A stretch of 47,592 nucleotides of DNA from assembly GCA_945865665.1 (NCBI GenBank), contig CAMBEE010000012.1, positions 1 to 47,592 of the forward strand, given 5' to 3'. The notes beneath the pieces were generated by a model that had not been told where the DNA came from, did not search any database, and saw only the letters and a list, made by a program, of their open reading frames with translations. This stretch comes from an uncultured Clostridium sp. (lineage in GTDB: Bacteria; Bacillota; Clostridia; TANB77; CAG-508). Position 1 is the stretch's first letter. The number at the start of each line of letters is the position of its first letter. Of the stretch, positions 8,374-16,211 are shown piece after piece. The translations under genes were made by a program, and so were the position numbers.

Positions 8374-9093
8374 ATGAATAGTAAGATATATTCAAGACCA
8401 AGAATACGACTTCCAAAGATTTTCTTTTCTAATGGAGGAGATAAAAGTTTAAAGAGAAAACAAAAAATAGCAAAAATTTTTATAATAATGGTAATTGCAT
8501 TTAGTACAGTTAAAATTGTATTGGATGCAATTTCTCCAATATTTAATGCATTATGCGAGGATAAAGCAAAATCAATTGCAACAATAATATCTAATAATGA
8601 AGCAACCAATGTTATGAAAGACCATACATATGATGAATTATTTACAATTGAAAAAGATAATGATGGAAATATAACAATGATAAAATCTAATGTAATTCCA
8701 ATAAATGAGATAATATCAGATGTTGCAGTCAAAATACAGAATTTAATTAATGAGAGAGGCAAAGAAAATATAAAAATTGCAATTGGAAGTTTTACAGGTT
8801 CAAAATTACTTTCCGGCAGAGGCCCTGGAATTCCAATTAAAATATCGTCTATTGGTAATGTTGAAACTGATTTGCGTAGTGAATTTTCTGCTCAGGGAAT
8901 TAATCAAACTTTGCATAGGGTGTATTTGCAAGTTGACTGTGAGGTTAGTATTTTGACTCCTTATAACACTATTTCTGAAAAGGTCTCTAATCAGGTTCTT
9001 CTTATTGAGAATGTAATTGTTGGTAAAATTCCAAATACTTATTATAATCTTGATGGTATTGATTCTAGTAATGTTTTGGATATTATTGAATAA
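8374..9093 (+). CDS. yunB: Sporulation protein YunB
   Basis: 239 residues from ATG 8374, chosen because GAAGGGA lies about 9 bases upstream; an in-frame ATG at 8356 lacks a site. One membrane segment near residues 31-47 (KIFIIMVIAFSTVKIVL), then an extracytoplasmic domain with the YunB features: GSFTGSKLLSGRGPGIPIKI, a LRSEFSAQGINQTLHRVYL motif and VDCEVSILTPY. YunB is made under SigE in Bacillus and is needed for normal spore formation. It follows sipL closely, and the two probably share a mother-cell transcript. Confidence 0.9.
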   Translation: MNSKIYSRPRIRLPKIFFSNGGDKSLKRKQKIAKIFIIMVIAFSTVKIVLDAISPIFNALCEDKAKSIATIISNNEATNVMKDHTYDELFTIEKDNDGNITMIKSNVIPINEIISDVAVKIQNLINERGKENIKIAIGSFTGSKLLSGRGPGIPIKISSIGNVETDLRSEFSAQGINQTLHRVYLQVDCEVSILTPYNTISEKVSNQVLLIENVIVGKIPNTYYNLDGIDSSNVLDIIE

Positions 9094-9107
9094 TTTTGGG
9101 ATTAAAG

Positions 9108-9160
9108 GGGTAACACACAAAATCTGTTACAATTCAGTAGGGAAAATCTCGAAAAATTAC
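9108..9160. repeat. GTTACARTTCAGT repeat, copy 1
   Basis: GTTACAATTCAGTAGGGAAAATC (written here as GTTACAATTCAGT then AGGGAAAATC, from about 9125) matches the arm of the dyad at 43232-43297. GTAACA/TGTTAC at 9111-9130 makes a small hairpin with it. Confidence 0.5.
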
Positions 9161-9180
9161 ATATTAACGGAGAAATTTAA

Positions 9181-9209
9181 TTGAAAAAAATTCTTATTTT
9201 TGATATAAT
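9181..9209 (+). promoter_or_regulatory. SigA-type promoter of dtd
   Basis: TTGAAA (9181-9186), 17 bases, TATAAT (9204-9209), 38 bases before the dtd start. Confidence 0.75.
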
Positions 9210-9247
9210 TTATAAATATAAAAAATAGAGGAAAAGAGAAATAAAAA

Positions 9248-9694
9248 ATGAAATTTATAGTTCAAAGAGTTAAAAATGCACAGGTAGATATAGAAGGAAA
9301 AACAGTTGGAAAAATAGAACAGGGATATATGGTATTAATTGGAATAACACACACAGACACAAAAGAAGTAGCAGATTATTTAGTAAAAAAATTAATTAAT
9401 TTACGAGTATTTGAAGATGAAAATGGAAAAATGAACAAATCATTAAAAGATGATAATGGTTCATTGCTTTTAGTTTCTCAATTTACATTATATGCTGACT
9501 GTACAAGTGGAAATAGACCATCTTTTACAGATGCTGCAAAACCTGATTTTGCAAATGAATTATATGAGTATATTATTGAAGAATGTAAGAAACAAGTTGA
9601 AATTGTTGAAACTGGTGTTTTTGGTGCTGATATGCAGGTTAGCTTAGTAAATGATGGACCCGTTACAATAATATTGGAAAAATATGTAAAATAA
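9248..9694 (+). CDS. dtd: D-aminoacyl-tRNA deacylase (DTD)
   Basis: 148 residues, the normal DTD length. The enzyme hydrolyses D-amino acids mis-attached to tRNA (also glycine from tRNA-Ala). Both active-site motifs are visible: SQFTLYAD with downstream GNRPSF, and the C-terminal NDGPVTIILE carrying the Gly-cisPro motif that rejects L-amino acids. AGAGGAAAAGAG lies before ATG 9248. In many Clostridia dtd follows relA/spoT; here it has its own promoter. The stop codon is adjacent to the -35 box of the RNA gene that follows. Confidence 0.95.
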   Translation: MKFIVQRVKNAQVDIEGKTVGKIEQGYMVLIGITHTDTKEVADYLVKKLINLRVFEDENGKMNKSLKDDNGSLLLVSQFTLYADCTSGNRPSFTDAAKPDFANELYEYIIEECKKQVEIVETGVFGADMQVSLVNDGPVTIILEKYVK

Positions 9695-9695
9695 T

Positions 9696-9724
9696 TTGAC
9701 ATAAAATATGAAGTGTGCTATAAT
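9696..9724 (+). promoter_or_regulatory. Consensus promoter of the structured RNA
   Basis: Perfect TTGACA (9696-9701), 17 bases, perfect TATAAT (9719-9724) with an upstream TG. This is the strongest promoter in the window and no protein gene follows it. Confidence 0.85.
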
Positions 9725-9730
9725 AAAAGT

Positions 9731-9899
9731 GGTTTAACCAATAGAAATTTTATTTCCATCACCTAATAATGTGGTATTAGAAGATTTTAAGTATTTCATT
9801 GTTGGTTAGACACGTGACTTATAATGGGATTTGGGGAAAATGGAATATTTAAATGTGATGGAAACTCTGCTTGATTAATTCAGGCAGAGAATTTTTTTT
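9731..9899 (+). ncRNA. Stand-alone structured small RNA, possibly 6S RNA
   Basis: About 170 bases from the predicted start to the terminator. TTTCCATCAC (9753-9762) pairs perfectly with GTGATGGAAA (9855-9864), closing a long irregular helix; inside are CTAATA/TATTAG (9763-9780) and ATTTCATT with AATGGGAT. It ends in a terminator CTCTGCTTGA/TTCAGGCAGAG plus T8. No reading frame of note lies in it, and no gene follows for 550 bases, so it is not an obvious riboswitch. Size, closing helix and consensus promoter fit 6S RNA, but I cannot confirm the family from primary sequence. Confidence 0.6.
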
Positions 9900-9910
9900 G
9901 CAATAAAATA

Positions 9911-9952
9911 AAAAACCTCGGGAATATTAAAATTTCCGAGGTTTGTATCTTT
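9911..9952 (+). terminator. Second hairpin after the small RNA
   Basis: AAACCTCGG (9913-9921) pairs with CCGAGGTTT (9936-9944), extended inward by AAT/ATT; T-rich tail. Left edge of the accessory block. Confidence 0.7.
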
Positions 9953-10454
9953 TACATAAAAGCATATTATCTTTTACTAAATTACAACTGCTTAAATATC
10001 AATAAAAAATGACATTTTTGTATATTATAAGATTATTACATTATACTTTTAAATAACTCTTATTAGATTTTATTATTTAGGAAACAGCCATATTATAAAG
10101 AAAAGAATATAAAATGTATTACAACTTTGTGGTTACATAATATTTGTGTAACTGGTATATAAAAAGTTGTAATACATTTTTTTTGACATTATATTATGAA
10201 ATATATAGTTAGAAAGCATGAGACTCTTTTAAAATCAAGATTTAATAACCCATAATAAAATTAAGCATAAAAAGAAAAATACATATAAAAAAGCATTTTA
10301 AGAGAAATTTCATAACAGCCATTTACATACATAATCGACCAGATTAATATTTATTTAGAATTACTTAATGTATATCTGTCATTTGGAGAATTTATTTTAT
10401 TATTTCAGTAAATTCTCCACCCCTTAAATAAATAATAAGAAAGGACTGGTTGTT
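9953..10454 (+). other. Intergenic region with compound hairpins, left end of the accessory element
   Basis: No gene seen. It holds an ATACTTTTAAATA motif at 10043-10055; a compound hairpin with an 18-base perfect outer stem (10111-10128 and 10163-10180) enclosing GTTACA/TGTAAC and followed by T8; and GGAGAATTTA/TAAATTCTCC (10385-10394 and 10409-10418) just ahead of the first element gene. The first two could be a terminator and an operator; the last may form in the leader of the gene at 10455. Confidence 0.5.
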
Positions 10455-10931
10455 ATGTGTATTAAAGTTGAAGATTTAAAAAGATTTAATGAAAAAGAAT
10501 TTTCAAATTATTTTGAAAAATTAAAAGAAGAAATTAAAAATACTAATGATAACTTTATTATATTAAATGGAAAGGTTAATTGTGGTAAAACAACTATTGC
10601 TACTAAATTGGTTGATAATGCTAGTTATATGGAAAATATAAAGACATTATATTTCAGTTTAGAAACAAGTAAAAGTACGATAACAAAAATGATTAGGGAA
10701 GATTCAAATTATTTAACTATTTATGATAGACCAATAACTATTGAAGATATAATTTCAAAAATTAAAGAAAAGGAACCAAAATTTGTTGTTATAGATTATT
10801 TACAGTTAATTGGTTTTGATAAATCAAAATGCTTGAGTAGGAATAAAGAATTAGAATTAATAAAAGAAGATTTAAAAAAATTAGCCAAAGAATTAAATAT
10901 AAAAATTGTTGTTACTTCAATATGTAGATAA
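10455..10931 (+). CDS. Small DnaB-like (RecA-fold) ATPase
   Basis: 158 residues, about a third of DnaB. It keeps the ATPase core: Walker A GKVNCGKTT near residue 39, FSLETSKSTITKMI (the DnaB FSLEM-like step), Walker B FVVIDYLQLIGF near 112, and a terminal VVTSICR in place of the DnaB LSQLNR motif. There is no N-terminal primase-binding domain, so it is unlikely to be a complete replicative helicase. It may be a stand-alone ATPase or partner of the paralogue at 11697. AAAGGA precedes ATG 10455. First gene of the FtsZ-like cassette. Confidence 0.7.
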   Translation: MCIKVEDLKRFNEKEFSNYFEKLKEEIKNTNDNFIILNGKVNCGKTTIATKLVDNASYMENIKTLYFSLETSKSTITKMIREDSNYLTIYDRPITIEDIISKIKEKEPKFVVIDYLQLIGFDKSKCLSRNKELELIKEDLKKLAKELNIKIVVTSICR

Positions 10932-10969
10932 ATTATAAAATATAAAAATTATGATAGGAAAATTAAAAA

Positions 10970-11638
10970 ATGGAAAAAAGTCAATTAAAGATAAGTATTA
11001 TTAGTATTGGTGGAGCTGGTACAGAGATGATTAATAGAATAATTGAAACAAATAAAAACGAAAATATTGATTTCATAACTATTAGTACATCAGATTTAGA
11101 CATACATAGGTCAAATGCTAATTTTAAATTATTAGTAGGAGAAAAAATTGCAAATGGACTGGGATGCTTTAGTGATATAAATATTGCAGAAAAGGCAGTA
11201 AATGAAAGCAAAAAAGAAATAATGGAATTTTTACAAAAAAGATTGAAAGATACAAATATCGTATTTATAGTAGCTGGATTAGGTGGTGGATTTGGAACTG
11301 GAGCAACACCAATAATAGCAGATATAATAAGAAAAATGCAAATTGTAACAATATGTGTAGTTTCGTTTCCACCTTCATTTGAAGGAATGAAAAGAGCTGA
11401 ACGAGCAAATAAAGGAAAAGAAAAAATAAGTAAAAATGTAGATTTATTAATAACTATACAAAACGAAGAAATATATTTGAAAAACGGAATGGTTAAAGGA
11501 ATTATTCAAACATATAAATATTTTGATGAAAGTGCAAGAAAAAATGTTCAAGAATTAATTAATTATTTTTCACTTTATAATTTAGAAAGCCTAAGCTATG
11601 AATACTTAAAAAAATTTATAAAAGAAAAATTTAGCTAA
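10970..11638 (+). CDS. Truncated FtsZ-like GTPase (N-terminal domain only)
   Basis: 222 residues against about 350-400 for FtsZ. The nucleotide-binding half is intact in outline: T1 ISIGGAGTEMINRI, the tubulin signature GLGGGFGTGATPIIAD near residue 103, and TIQNEEIYL where FtsZ has its NDRL loop. The region that should carry the T7 catalytic loop (NxDFxD) reads LYNLESLSYEYLKK, with no catalytic Asp, and the C-terminal domain is missing. It may bind GTP but should not hydrolyse it across a filament interface; it could cap or poison host FtsZ. The last codons lie in a stretch homologous to the 3' end of the gene at 10455. GTPase-fold call is firm; function is inference. Confidence 0.75.
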   Translation: MEKSQLKISIISIGGAGTEMINRIIETNKNENIDFITISTSDLDIHRSNANFKLLVGEKIANGLGCFSDINIAEKAVNESKKEIMEFLQKRLKDTNIVFIVAGLGGGFGTGATPIIADIIRKMQIVTICVVSFPPSFEGMKRAERANKGKEKISKNVDLLITIQNEEIYLKNGMVKGIIQTYKYFDESARKNVQELINYFSLYNLESLSYEYLKKFIKEKFS

Positions 11639-11683
11639 TGAATTAAATATAAAAATTTTAGTTACTTCAATATGTAGATAATA
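11625..11683 (+). pseudogene. Duplicated 3' fragment of a DnaB-like gene
   Basis: Bases from about 11629 to 11683 repeat the last 50-odd bases of the gene at 10455 (10880-10931) with few changes; both read ELNIKI-VTSICR-stop in the same frame. The fragment joins the 3' end of the FtsZ-like gene, so a paralogue once stood here and most of it was lost or replaced. Confidence 0.75.
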
Positions 11684-11696
11684 GGAGATATAAAAA

Positions 11697-12194
11697 ATGT
11701 TAGTTCAAACAGAAATTAATGAAATTGATAATATTTTGAATATCAATAGTAATGGATTAATTATTGCTTTTTCAAATTCAAATGAAGAAAAGAAAAATTT
11801 TGTATCAAATATTGTAAGTAATATGGTTATTAAGCATAATACATCTGTTGCAGTATTAAATTCTTCAATAGGGTTTAGGGGCTTTATAAATGCTTGTATT
11901 GGTAAACAATATGAGAGTATTGATAAAACGATTTATAAGGATGTTTTGAAAGAATTTAAGAATAGAATAAAAAGTATTGCTAACTCAAATTTATTAGTGA
12001 ATTTTGCTAGTAGTTATAATTTAAATGAATTAATAGAAAAGTGTAAATATGTTAAAACAAACAAAAATGTTAAATTAATTGTAATTGATAAAATTGATAC
12101 AATAATTGATTTTAAAGATACACAAACAGAAATTTTTTCAAAATTAAAAGAATTATCAACAACATTAAATGTTTGTATATTATGTGTTTGTTAA
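11697..12194 (+). CDS. DnaB-like paralogue with a destroyed Walker A motif
   Basis: 165 residues. The DnaB core order is followed: an N-terminal EINEIDNILN..GLIIAF (DnaB: LTGG..GDLIII), then SNSNEEKKNF where Walker A GxxxxGKT should be, TSVAVLNSS (FSLEM position), LNELIEKCKYVKTNKNVKLIV with Walker B-like LIVIDKIDTII, and a closing LKELSTTLNVCILCVC. The fold is probably kept but ATP binding through a P-loop looks lost. AGGAG precedes ATG 11697. A catalytically dead partner of the gene at 10455 is a reasonable reading; homology beyond the pattern is not proven. Confidence 0.6.
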   Translation: MLVQTEINEIDNILNINSNGLIIAFSNSNEEKKNFVSNIVSNMVIKHNTSVAVLNSSIGFRGFINACIGKQYESIDKTIYKDVLKEFKNRIKSIANSNLLVNFASSYNLNELIEKCKYVKTNKNVKLIVIDKIDTIIDFKDTQTEIFSKLKELSTTLNVCILCVC

Positions 12195-12222
12195 TAGAAA
12201 ATGTATATAAAGGACTGATGAT

Positions 12223-13134
12223 ATGTGTGGGGGTAAAGATTTTAAAATATTAATAGGAGTAACAGAATTAAGGGCTAAAATTTTTGTATGTGTGAATTGT
12301 TGCTTTTTTGGTGAACCACATTTTATATATGAAACTGATAAACGTACACAATTCCATAGTGGTTCTGTAACAGTAAGTTTATTAAGGGCAGAATTAATAG
12401 ATTCGTTCGAAAATTTAGAATTAAAAGAAAGAGTTGATATTGACAAATTTTTAAATTCTAAAGTTACATTAGAAAAGGTTAAAAAAAGTAATAGATTAGT
12501 AAAAAAATTAAATAAAGAATTTTTTAAAGATTATAGAAAAAGTATAAAAAAATACGGACAAGAGTATTTTCAAGAAATTAAAGATAATCCATATCAAAAA
12601 TTTGAACTGAATAATTTTACTGATATGACTTATTGGGAAGTAATAATAAATGTATGGAATACTTATAATAAAGAAGATATACAAGTTCCTAAAAATGTAT
12701 ATAAACCTAATTATATCAATTTAAAAGAATATGAAGATAATTGTTATATTACTAACAAATATGATAGTAGAGATTTTTTAGACGGAGCTTGTTTGATTAC
12801 AAGAAGAGACCAAGAATATAAACCAAATTTTCATTATGTTCTAAAAGATGGTACAGATATTAGTATATTGTTTGAAAAACCGGAATATTTGGAACCAATA
12901 CCAAGAAAGTTAAAACAAGATGAATTAGATAGATTAGTAAAATTTTTAAAAATGAAAAGAAAAGGTAAAAATGAAAATACAAATTGGGAAAATGGAGTAT
13001 GGTTATGGAACGACCAAAATTATAATGAGAATGAAAATAATTTTGGTGTTTTACCACAATATAAAAAAATTAACGAAGATATAAAAATGCCGGATTATAC
13101 TAAATTAAATGATAAAGAATATTTGATATTATAA
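12223..13134 (+). CDS. Hypothetical protein, 303 aa
   Basis: Not recognised. AAAGGACTG precedes ATG 12223. The N-terminus contains FVCVNCCFFG, a CxxCC cluster that may bind metal; the middle (residues about 90-130) is a Lys-rich helical segment; the C-terminal half is acidic and aromatic (WENGVWLWNDQNYNENENNF). No signal peptide or clear membrane segment. It lies in the same direction and close behind the DnaB-like pair, with a 28-base gap, so it probably belongs to the same transcript. Base use is as AT-rich as the neighbours. Confidence 0.6.
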   Translation: MCGGKDFKILIGVTELRAKIFVCVNCCFFGEPHFIYETDKRTQFHSGSVTVSLLRAELIDSFENLELKERVDIDKFLNSKVTLEKVKKSNRLVKKLNKEFFKDYRKSIKKYGQEYFQEIKDNPYQKFELNNFTDMTYWEVIINVWNTYNKEDIQVPKNVYKPNYINLKEYEDNCYITNKYDSRDFLDGACLITRRDQEYKPNFHYVLKDGTDISILFEKPEYLEPIPRKLKQDELDRLVKFLKMKRKGKNENTNWENGVWLWNDQNYNENENNFGVLPQYKKINEDIKMPDYTKLNDKEYLIL

Positions 13135-13153
13135 ATTTTTTAGGAGTTAAATA

Positions 13154-13630
13154 ATGATTAAAAGAAAATATGCAAAGTATGATATTCAAAGTAACGAAAA
13201 ATATATAATAAAGCAATTAGTAAAATGTTTTGTTTATCAAAATAGTACAAATAATTTAAAAAAGTGGAAAAAAGATATTTATTATTTATTTAATCAAGTA
13301 CCTTATATGAAACCTTTTAGGAGATTTCCGAAATATAAGCAATTAAGAAGATGGACTATAAATCATTTTGAAAAAGATTTGGAATATAAAATACATAGAA
13401 TTATATGGAATCTACCACTTGATGAGTACCCAAGAATATTCAACAATTATGAAAAGGAATATATAATGTCAAAATTTATTATTGAATATTATAATTGGTT
13501 AATTAAAGAAATTTCAGTTAATGGTATGGTATCACAACAAAATACATACCAAAAAATAGATGATTTAATATTAAAATATGAAAATGAAGTAATAAAAAAT
13601 CAATTAAAGATAAATAAAGGTGGTAAGTAA
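13154..13630 (+). CDS. Hypothetical basic protein, 158 aa
   Basis: Not recognised. TTAGGAG precedes ATG 13154. Strongly basic and aromatic (KPFRRFPKYKQLRRWTINHF near residues 55-75), mostly helical, no Cys cluster, no membrane segment; nucleic-acid binding is plausible. It ends two bases before the next start, with that gene's ribosome binding site (AAAGGTGG) inside its 3' end, so the two are translationally linked. Confidence 0.6.
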   Translation: MIKRKYAKYDIQSNEKYIIKQLVKCFVYQNSTNNLKKWKKDIYYLFNQVPYMKPFRRFPKYKQLRRWTINHFEKDLEYKIHRIIWNLPLDEYPRIFNNYEKEYIMSKFIIEYYNWLIKEISVNGMVSQQNTYQKIDDLILKYENEVIKNQLKINKGGK

Positions 13631-13631
13631 T

Positions 13632-14048
13632 GTGAATGTAGAAAAAATTAAAATTTTAATAGTTGAACCAACATTGGATCCTTATGTTAAAGAAGTAGAA
13701 AATACATTAGAAAAGAAACAAAAAATTGTTGGTGGTTTAATAGAATTTGTGGAGCTAGAAGATGATATTGATTTAATTTGTAATGAAAAAGGTAAAATAT
13801 ATAATTTACCAATGAACAGAATTATTAAAAATGATATAATTTGTGGTACATTTATAATAGCTGGTCAGAAAAATGGAGAGTCAATTTCGCTAAAAGATGA
13901 ACAAATAAAAAAATACAAAAGTTATTTTAAATTAAGAAATCATACAATACCAATAACGTTTTTAAAAAATAAATATAAGCAAAGCAGTGAACTATTAGAT
14001 TATGATTTAAGTGGTATTGAAAAATTACTAAAAATGAATATAATTTAA
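13632..14048 (+). CDS. DUF3846 family protein
   Basis: 138 residues from GTG 13632, preferred over the in-frame GTG at 13620 because AAAGGTGG stands 8 bases upstream. The pattern KILIVEPTLDPYVKEVENTL, then IVGGLIEFVEL, ICNEKGKIYNLPMNR and CGTFIIAGQKNGESISLKDEQI is that of DUF3846, found on Firmicute plasmids, phages and conjugative elements. Function unknown; it usually sits among mobile-element housekeeping genes. It supports the view that this block is a mobile element. Confidence 0.8.
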   Translation: MNVEKIKILIVEPTLDPYVKEVENTLEKKQKIVGGLIEFVELEDDIDLICNEKGKIYNLPMNRIIKNDIICGTFIIAGQKNGESISLKDEQIKKYKSYFKLRNHTIPITFLKNKYKQSSELLDYDLSGIEKLLKMNII

Positions 14049-14070
14049 TAAATAATAGGGGGATTAAAAA

Positions 14071-14340
14071 ATGGATTTATTAAATGATAGTATAATAGAA
14101 GAATTATATAATAATGTTGTGATTGCTAATATTACAGAAAGTAAAGAATATCAAGAAAATTTAGAAGAATATAACAAAATACTTGAAAATATTGAAAATA
14201 AAGAATTAAAACAAAAATTAATAAGATTAAAAGAACTTATAAATTTAATGGTATCAGACTCTGATAAAACTACTTTTAAAGTAGGTTTTTCATTGGGTGT
14301 TAAAATGGTAATTGAAGCATTAAACAATAATATAAAATAA
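14071..14340 (+). CDS. Small helical hypothetical protein, 89 aa
   Basis: ATAGGGGGA precedes ATG 14071. All-helical acidic protein with a probable coiled coil (about residues 20-60, EEYNKILENIENKELKQKL) and a C-terminal FKVGFSLGVKMVIEAL helix. It resembles the small DUF6809-type proteins of Firmicute mobile elements, but the match is by pattern only. Last gene of the rightward cassette that starts at 10455; a bidirectional terminator follows at once. Confidence 0.6.
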   Translation: MDLLNDSIIEELYNNVVIANITESKEYQENLEEYNKILENIENKELKQKLIRLKELINLMVSDSDKTTFKVGFSLGVKMVIEALNNNIK

Positions 14341-14367
14341 GGCTACATTCATTTTGTAGCCTATTTT
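14341..14367. terminator. Bidirectional terminator between convergent genes
   Basis: GGCTACA/TGTAGCC (14341-14347 and 14355-14361), T-rich on both strands. The stem lies between the stop at 14340 and the stop of the minus-strand repressor at 14361. Confidence 0.8.
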
Positions 14368-14702
14368 GTATTTTTAGTATTAATATAATTTATTAGTGTA
14401 TTAATAATGTCTTTATCATCATTAGATAAGTTTGAAATACTATTTATAATTAATTTATCTTGTTCATTGTTATAATTAATCAAACCATTAAAAAGTGCAT
14501 TAGGTTCGATGTTTAAAATATTACATATATCTATAATTGTATTAACACTTAATCCAGTTTGTCCACGTTCAATTAAGCTTACAAAATTTGTAGATTTAGA
14601 TAATTGTTCTGCAAGTTGTTCTTGAGACATATTTTTTAAAATTCTTGCAGTTTTTATATTGGTTCCAATTTGTTTATATATTTTATTTTCAATATTGCTC
14701 AT
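14361..14702 (-). CDS. XRE-family transcriptional repressor
   Basis: 113 residues. A Cro/CI-type HTH occupies residues 8-63 (QIGTNIKTARILKNMSQEQL, then STNFVSLIERGQTGLS). The C-terminal 45 residues are a short helical tail, probably for dimerisation. Divergent from the surface-protein gene at 14883 and convergent with the 10455-14340 cassette, it is well placed as the element's lifestyle regulator. A minus-strand extended -10 (TGTTATACT, about 14725-14733) and GGAGG precede the start. The paired 12-base repeat upstream is its likely operator. Confidence 0.85.
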   Translation of the reverse strand: MSNIENKIYKQIGTNIKTARILKNMSQEQLAEQLSKSTNFVSLIERGQTGLSVNTIIDICNILNIEPNALFNGLINYNNEQDKLIINSISNLSNDDKDIINTLINYINTKNTK

Positions 14703-14755
14703 AGTTTACCTCCAACTAGAATTAGTATAACAACAATGAAAATTTAAATACAGAA

Positions 14756-14788
14756 AATAATACTTTAAAATATAACAATAATACTTTA
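14756..14788. promoter_or_regulatory. Twin operator-like direct repeat AATAATACTTTA
   Basis: Identical 12-mers at 14756-14767 and 14777-14788, 21 bases apart (two helical turns), between divergent genes. The second overlaps the -35 of the rightward promoter. The core ATACTTTAAA recurs at 10043, 18255 (inverted), 21433 and 21601 (inverted). Confidence 0.55.
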
Positions 14789-14813
14789 CTTATTAAAATA
14801 TTAGTGTTATAAT
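14785..14813 (+). promoter_or_regulatory. Promoter of the sortase-substrate gene
   Basis: TTTACT (14785-14790), 17 bases, TATAAT (14808-14813) with TGT just before it (extended -10). Confidence 0.6.
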
Positions 14814-14882
14814 ATGAATAAATTTTATACAAACATATTTTAATATGTTAATAAAGATAAAAAATAAAAAGGAGAGATGAAA

Positions 14883-16142
14883 ATGAAACTAAAAAACAAA
14901 ACAAAATTTTTATTAGTATTTGGAATAATTTTTGTAGCATTTTTGTTATTCAATACTAATAAAGTACAAGCAAGTACAACTGCAAAAGGAAATATTTATA
15001 AAGCAAATACACAAAAAGAACTTAATAAAAAAATGGGGATAACAGGAGAATGGTATGAATTTATCTATGATTATGATTTAGACAAATATTATAGTTATGT
15101 TGATTCTGGAAACGAAGATAGAAGAAAAAGCTATGAATTAGATGTAAGATTTTCAGATGAAAAAGGATTAGATTTAACAGATTATATTGGAAGGGAAAGA
15201 CTAGGTGGAATTTTAGGACAAAATGAAGAAAATATACATATAAAGGACAAAGATGTATACTTAACATTTCTTATAACAATGTATGGAGGAGAAGAATATT
15301 TAGATTTAGGAAATAGTATAACAATTGATGGATTAGGAACATTTATAAAGAAAACTAATTTAGAAACAGGGTTTAATAAAAATGGAGAGATGACTAGATA
15401 TCAACCTGTTGGTTATCAAATGAAAATTACAGATACAAACATATTTAATAACAAATATCTTGGTTTTGATATAGAAATCAAAACAGATGATATGACAAAA
15501 ATAGTTACTGGTTTTTATCAAGTTAGTATTGCAAAAGAAAAAGAAAAGCCTAATACAATCACATCAGTTGACAAAGAAAGTAATGTTAATTTAGGAATTA
15601 CAGGTAATATTTCAGATGGTGCTAAAATAACAACAAAGGAAATAGTAAAAGATTCAGATACATATTTATCTATGCAAAGTTATATAAGTAATAGAACTGA
15701 TTTTGCAGATAATTATAAAGATTATAAATTTATATTTATGAGAGATATAAAAATAGAAAATGGAACATTTAATGGAAAACTAACAATTACATTTGATATT
15801 GGAGAAGAATATAATGGACAAAAATGTGTAGTATTACATAAGAAACATAATGGAGAATATGAAGGATTTGATCCTAAAATAGAAAATGGTAAAGCAACAA
15901 TAGAAGTTACAGAGTTATCTCCTTTTGCAATATTAATTGCAGACACAAAACAAGAAAATAATACAACAGCAGAGCCAACAAATCCAAATGAAACTCTAAC
16001 AGAACCTACAAAAGATAAAGTTGATAAAGGAGAAAAAGATGAAACTCCCAAAACTGGTACAGTAGATATAATAGGTTATGTATTAGGAGTAACATTATTA
16101 GCAAGTGTAGGAATAGTATCATTAAAGAAAAATATAAAATAA
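14883..16142 (+). CDS. Sortase-anchored surface protein with PKTG sorting signal
   Basis: 419 residues from ATG 14883 (AAGGAGAG 8 bases upstream; the ATG at 14877 is too close). Signal peptide: basic MKLKNKTK, hydrophobic FLLVFGIIFVAFLLF, cleavage near VQAS-T. The C-terminus has the full sorting signal: DETPKTG, a hydrophobic stretch (IIGYVLGVTLLASVGIVSL) and a KKNIK tail. The ectodomain is beta-rich and acidic with a Pro/Thr-rich stalk (TTAEPTNPNETLTEPT). The signal [T/S/P]PKTG is the type used by clostridial class B sortases, and such a sortase is the next gene. Ectodomain function is unknown. Confidence 0.85.
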   Translation: MKLKNKTKFLLVFGIIFVAFLLFNTNKVQASTTAKGNIYKANTQKELNKKMGITGEWYEFIYDYDLDKYYSYVDSGNEDRRKSYELDVRFSDEKGLDLTDYIGRERLGGILGQNEENIHIKDKDVYLTFLITMYGGEEYLDLGNSITIDGLGTFIKKTNLETGFNKNGEMTRYQPVGYQMKITDTNIFNNKYLGFDIEIKTDDMTKIVTGFYQVSIAKEKEKPNTITSVDKESNVNLGITGNISDGAKITTKEIVKDSDTYLSMQSYISNRTDFADNYKDYKFIFMRDIKIENGTFNGKLTITFDIGEEYNGQKCVVLHKKHNGEYEGFDPKIENGKATIEVTELSPFAILIADTKQENNTTAEPTNPNETLTEPTKDKVDKGEKDETPKTGTVDIIGYVLGVTLLASVGIVSLKKNIK

Positions 16143-16211
16143 TTTGTTATAATATAGGGGGTAGTGATTTAGGTTACTACTCCATTTTAATAGGAAAGGT
16201 AATTAATAAAA

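Noticed and set aside
9731..9899. Riboswitch reading of the structured RNA
   Set aside because: It ends in a constitutive-looking terminator with no alternative antiterminator pairing seen and no gene within 550 bases.
10970..11638. Full-function FtsZ or phage tubulin PhuZ
   Set aside because: The T7 catalytic loop and C-terminal domain are missing, and PhuZ proteins are longer with a different tail.
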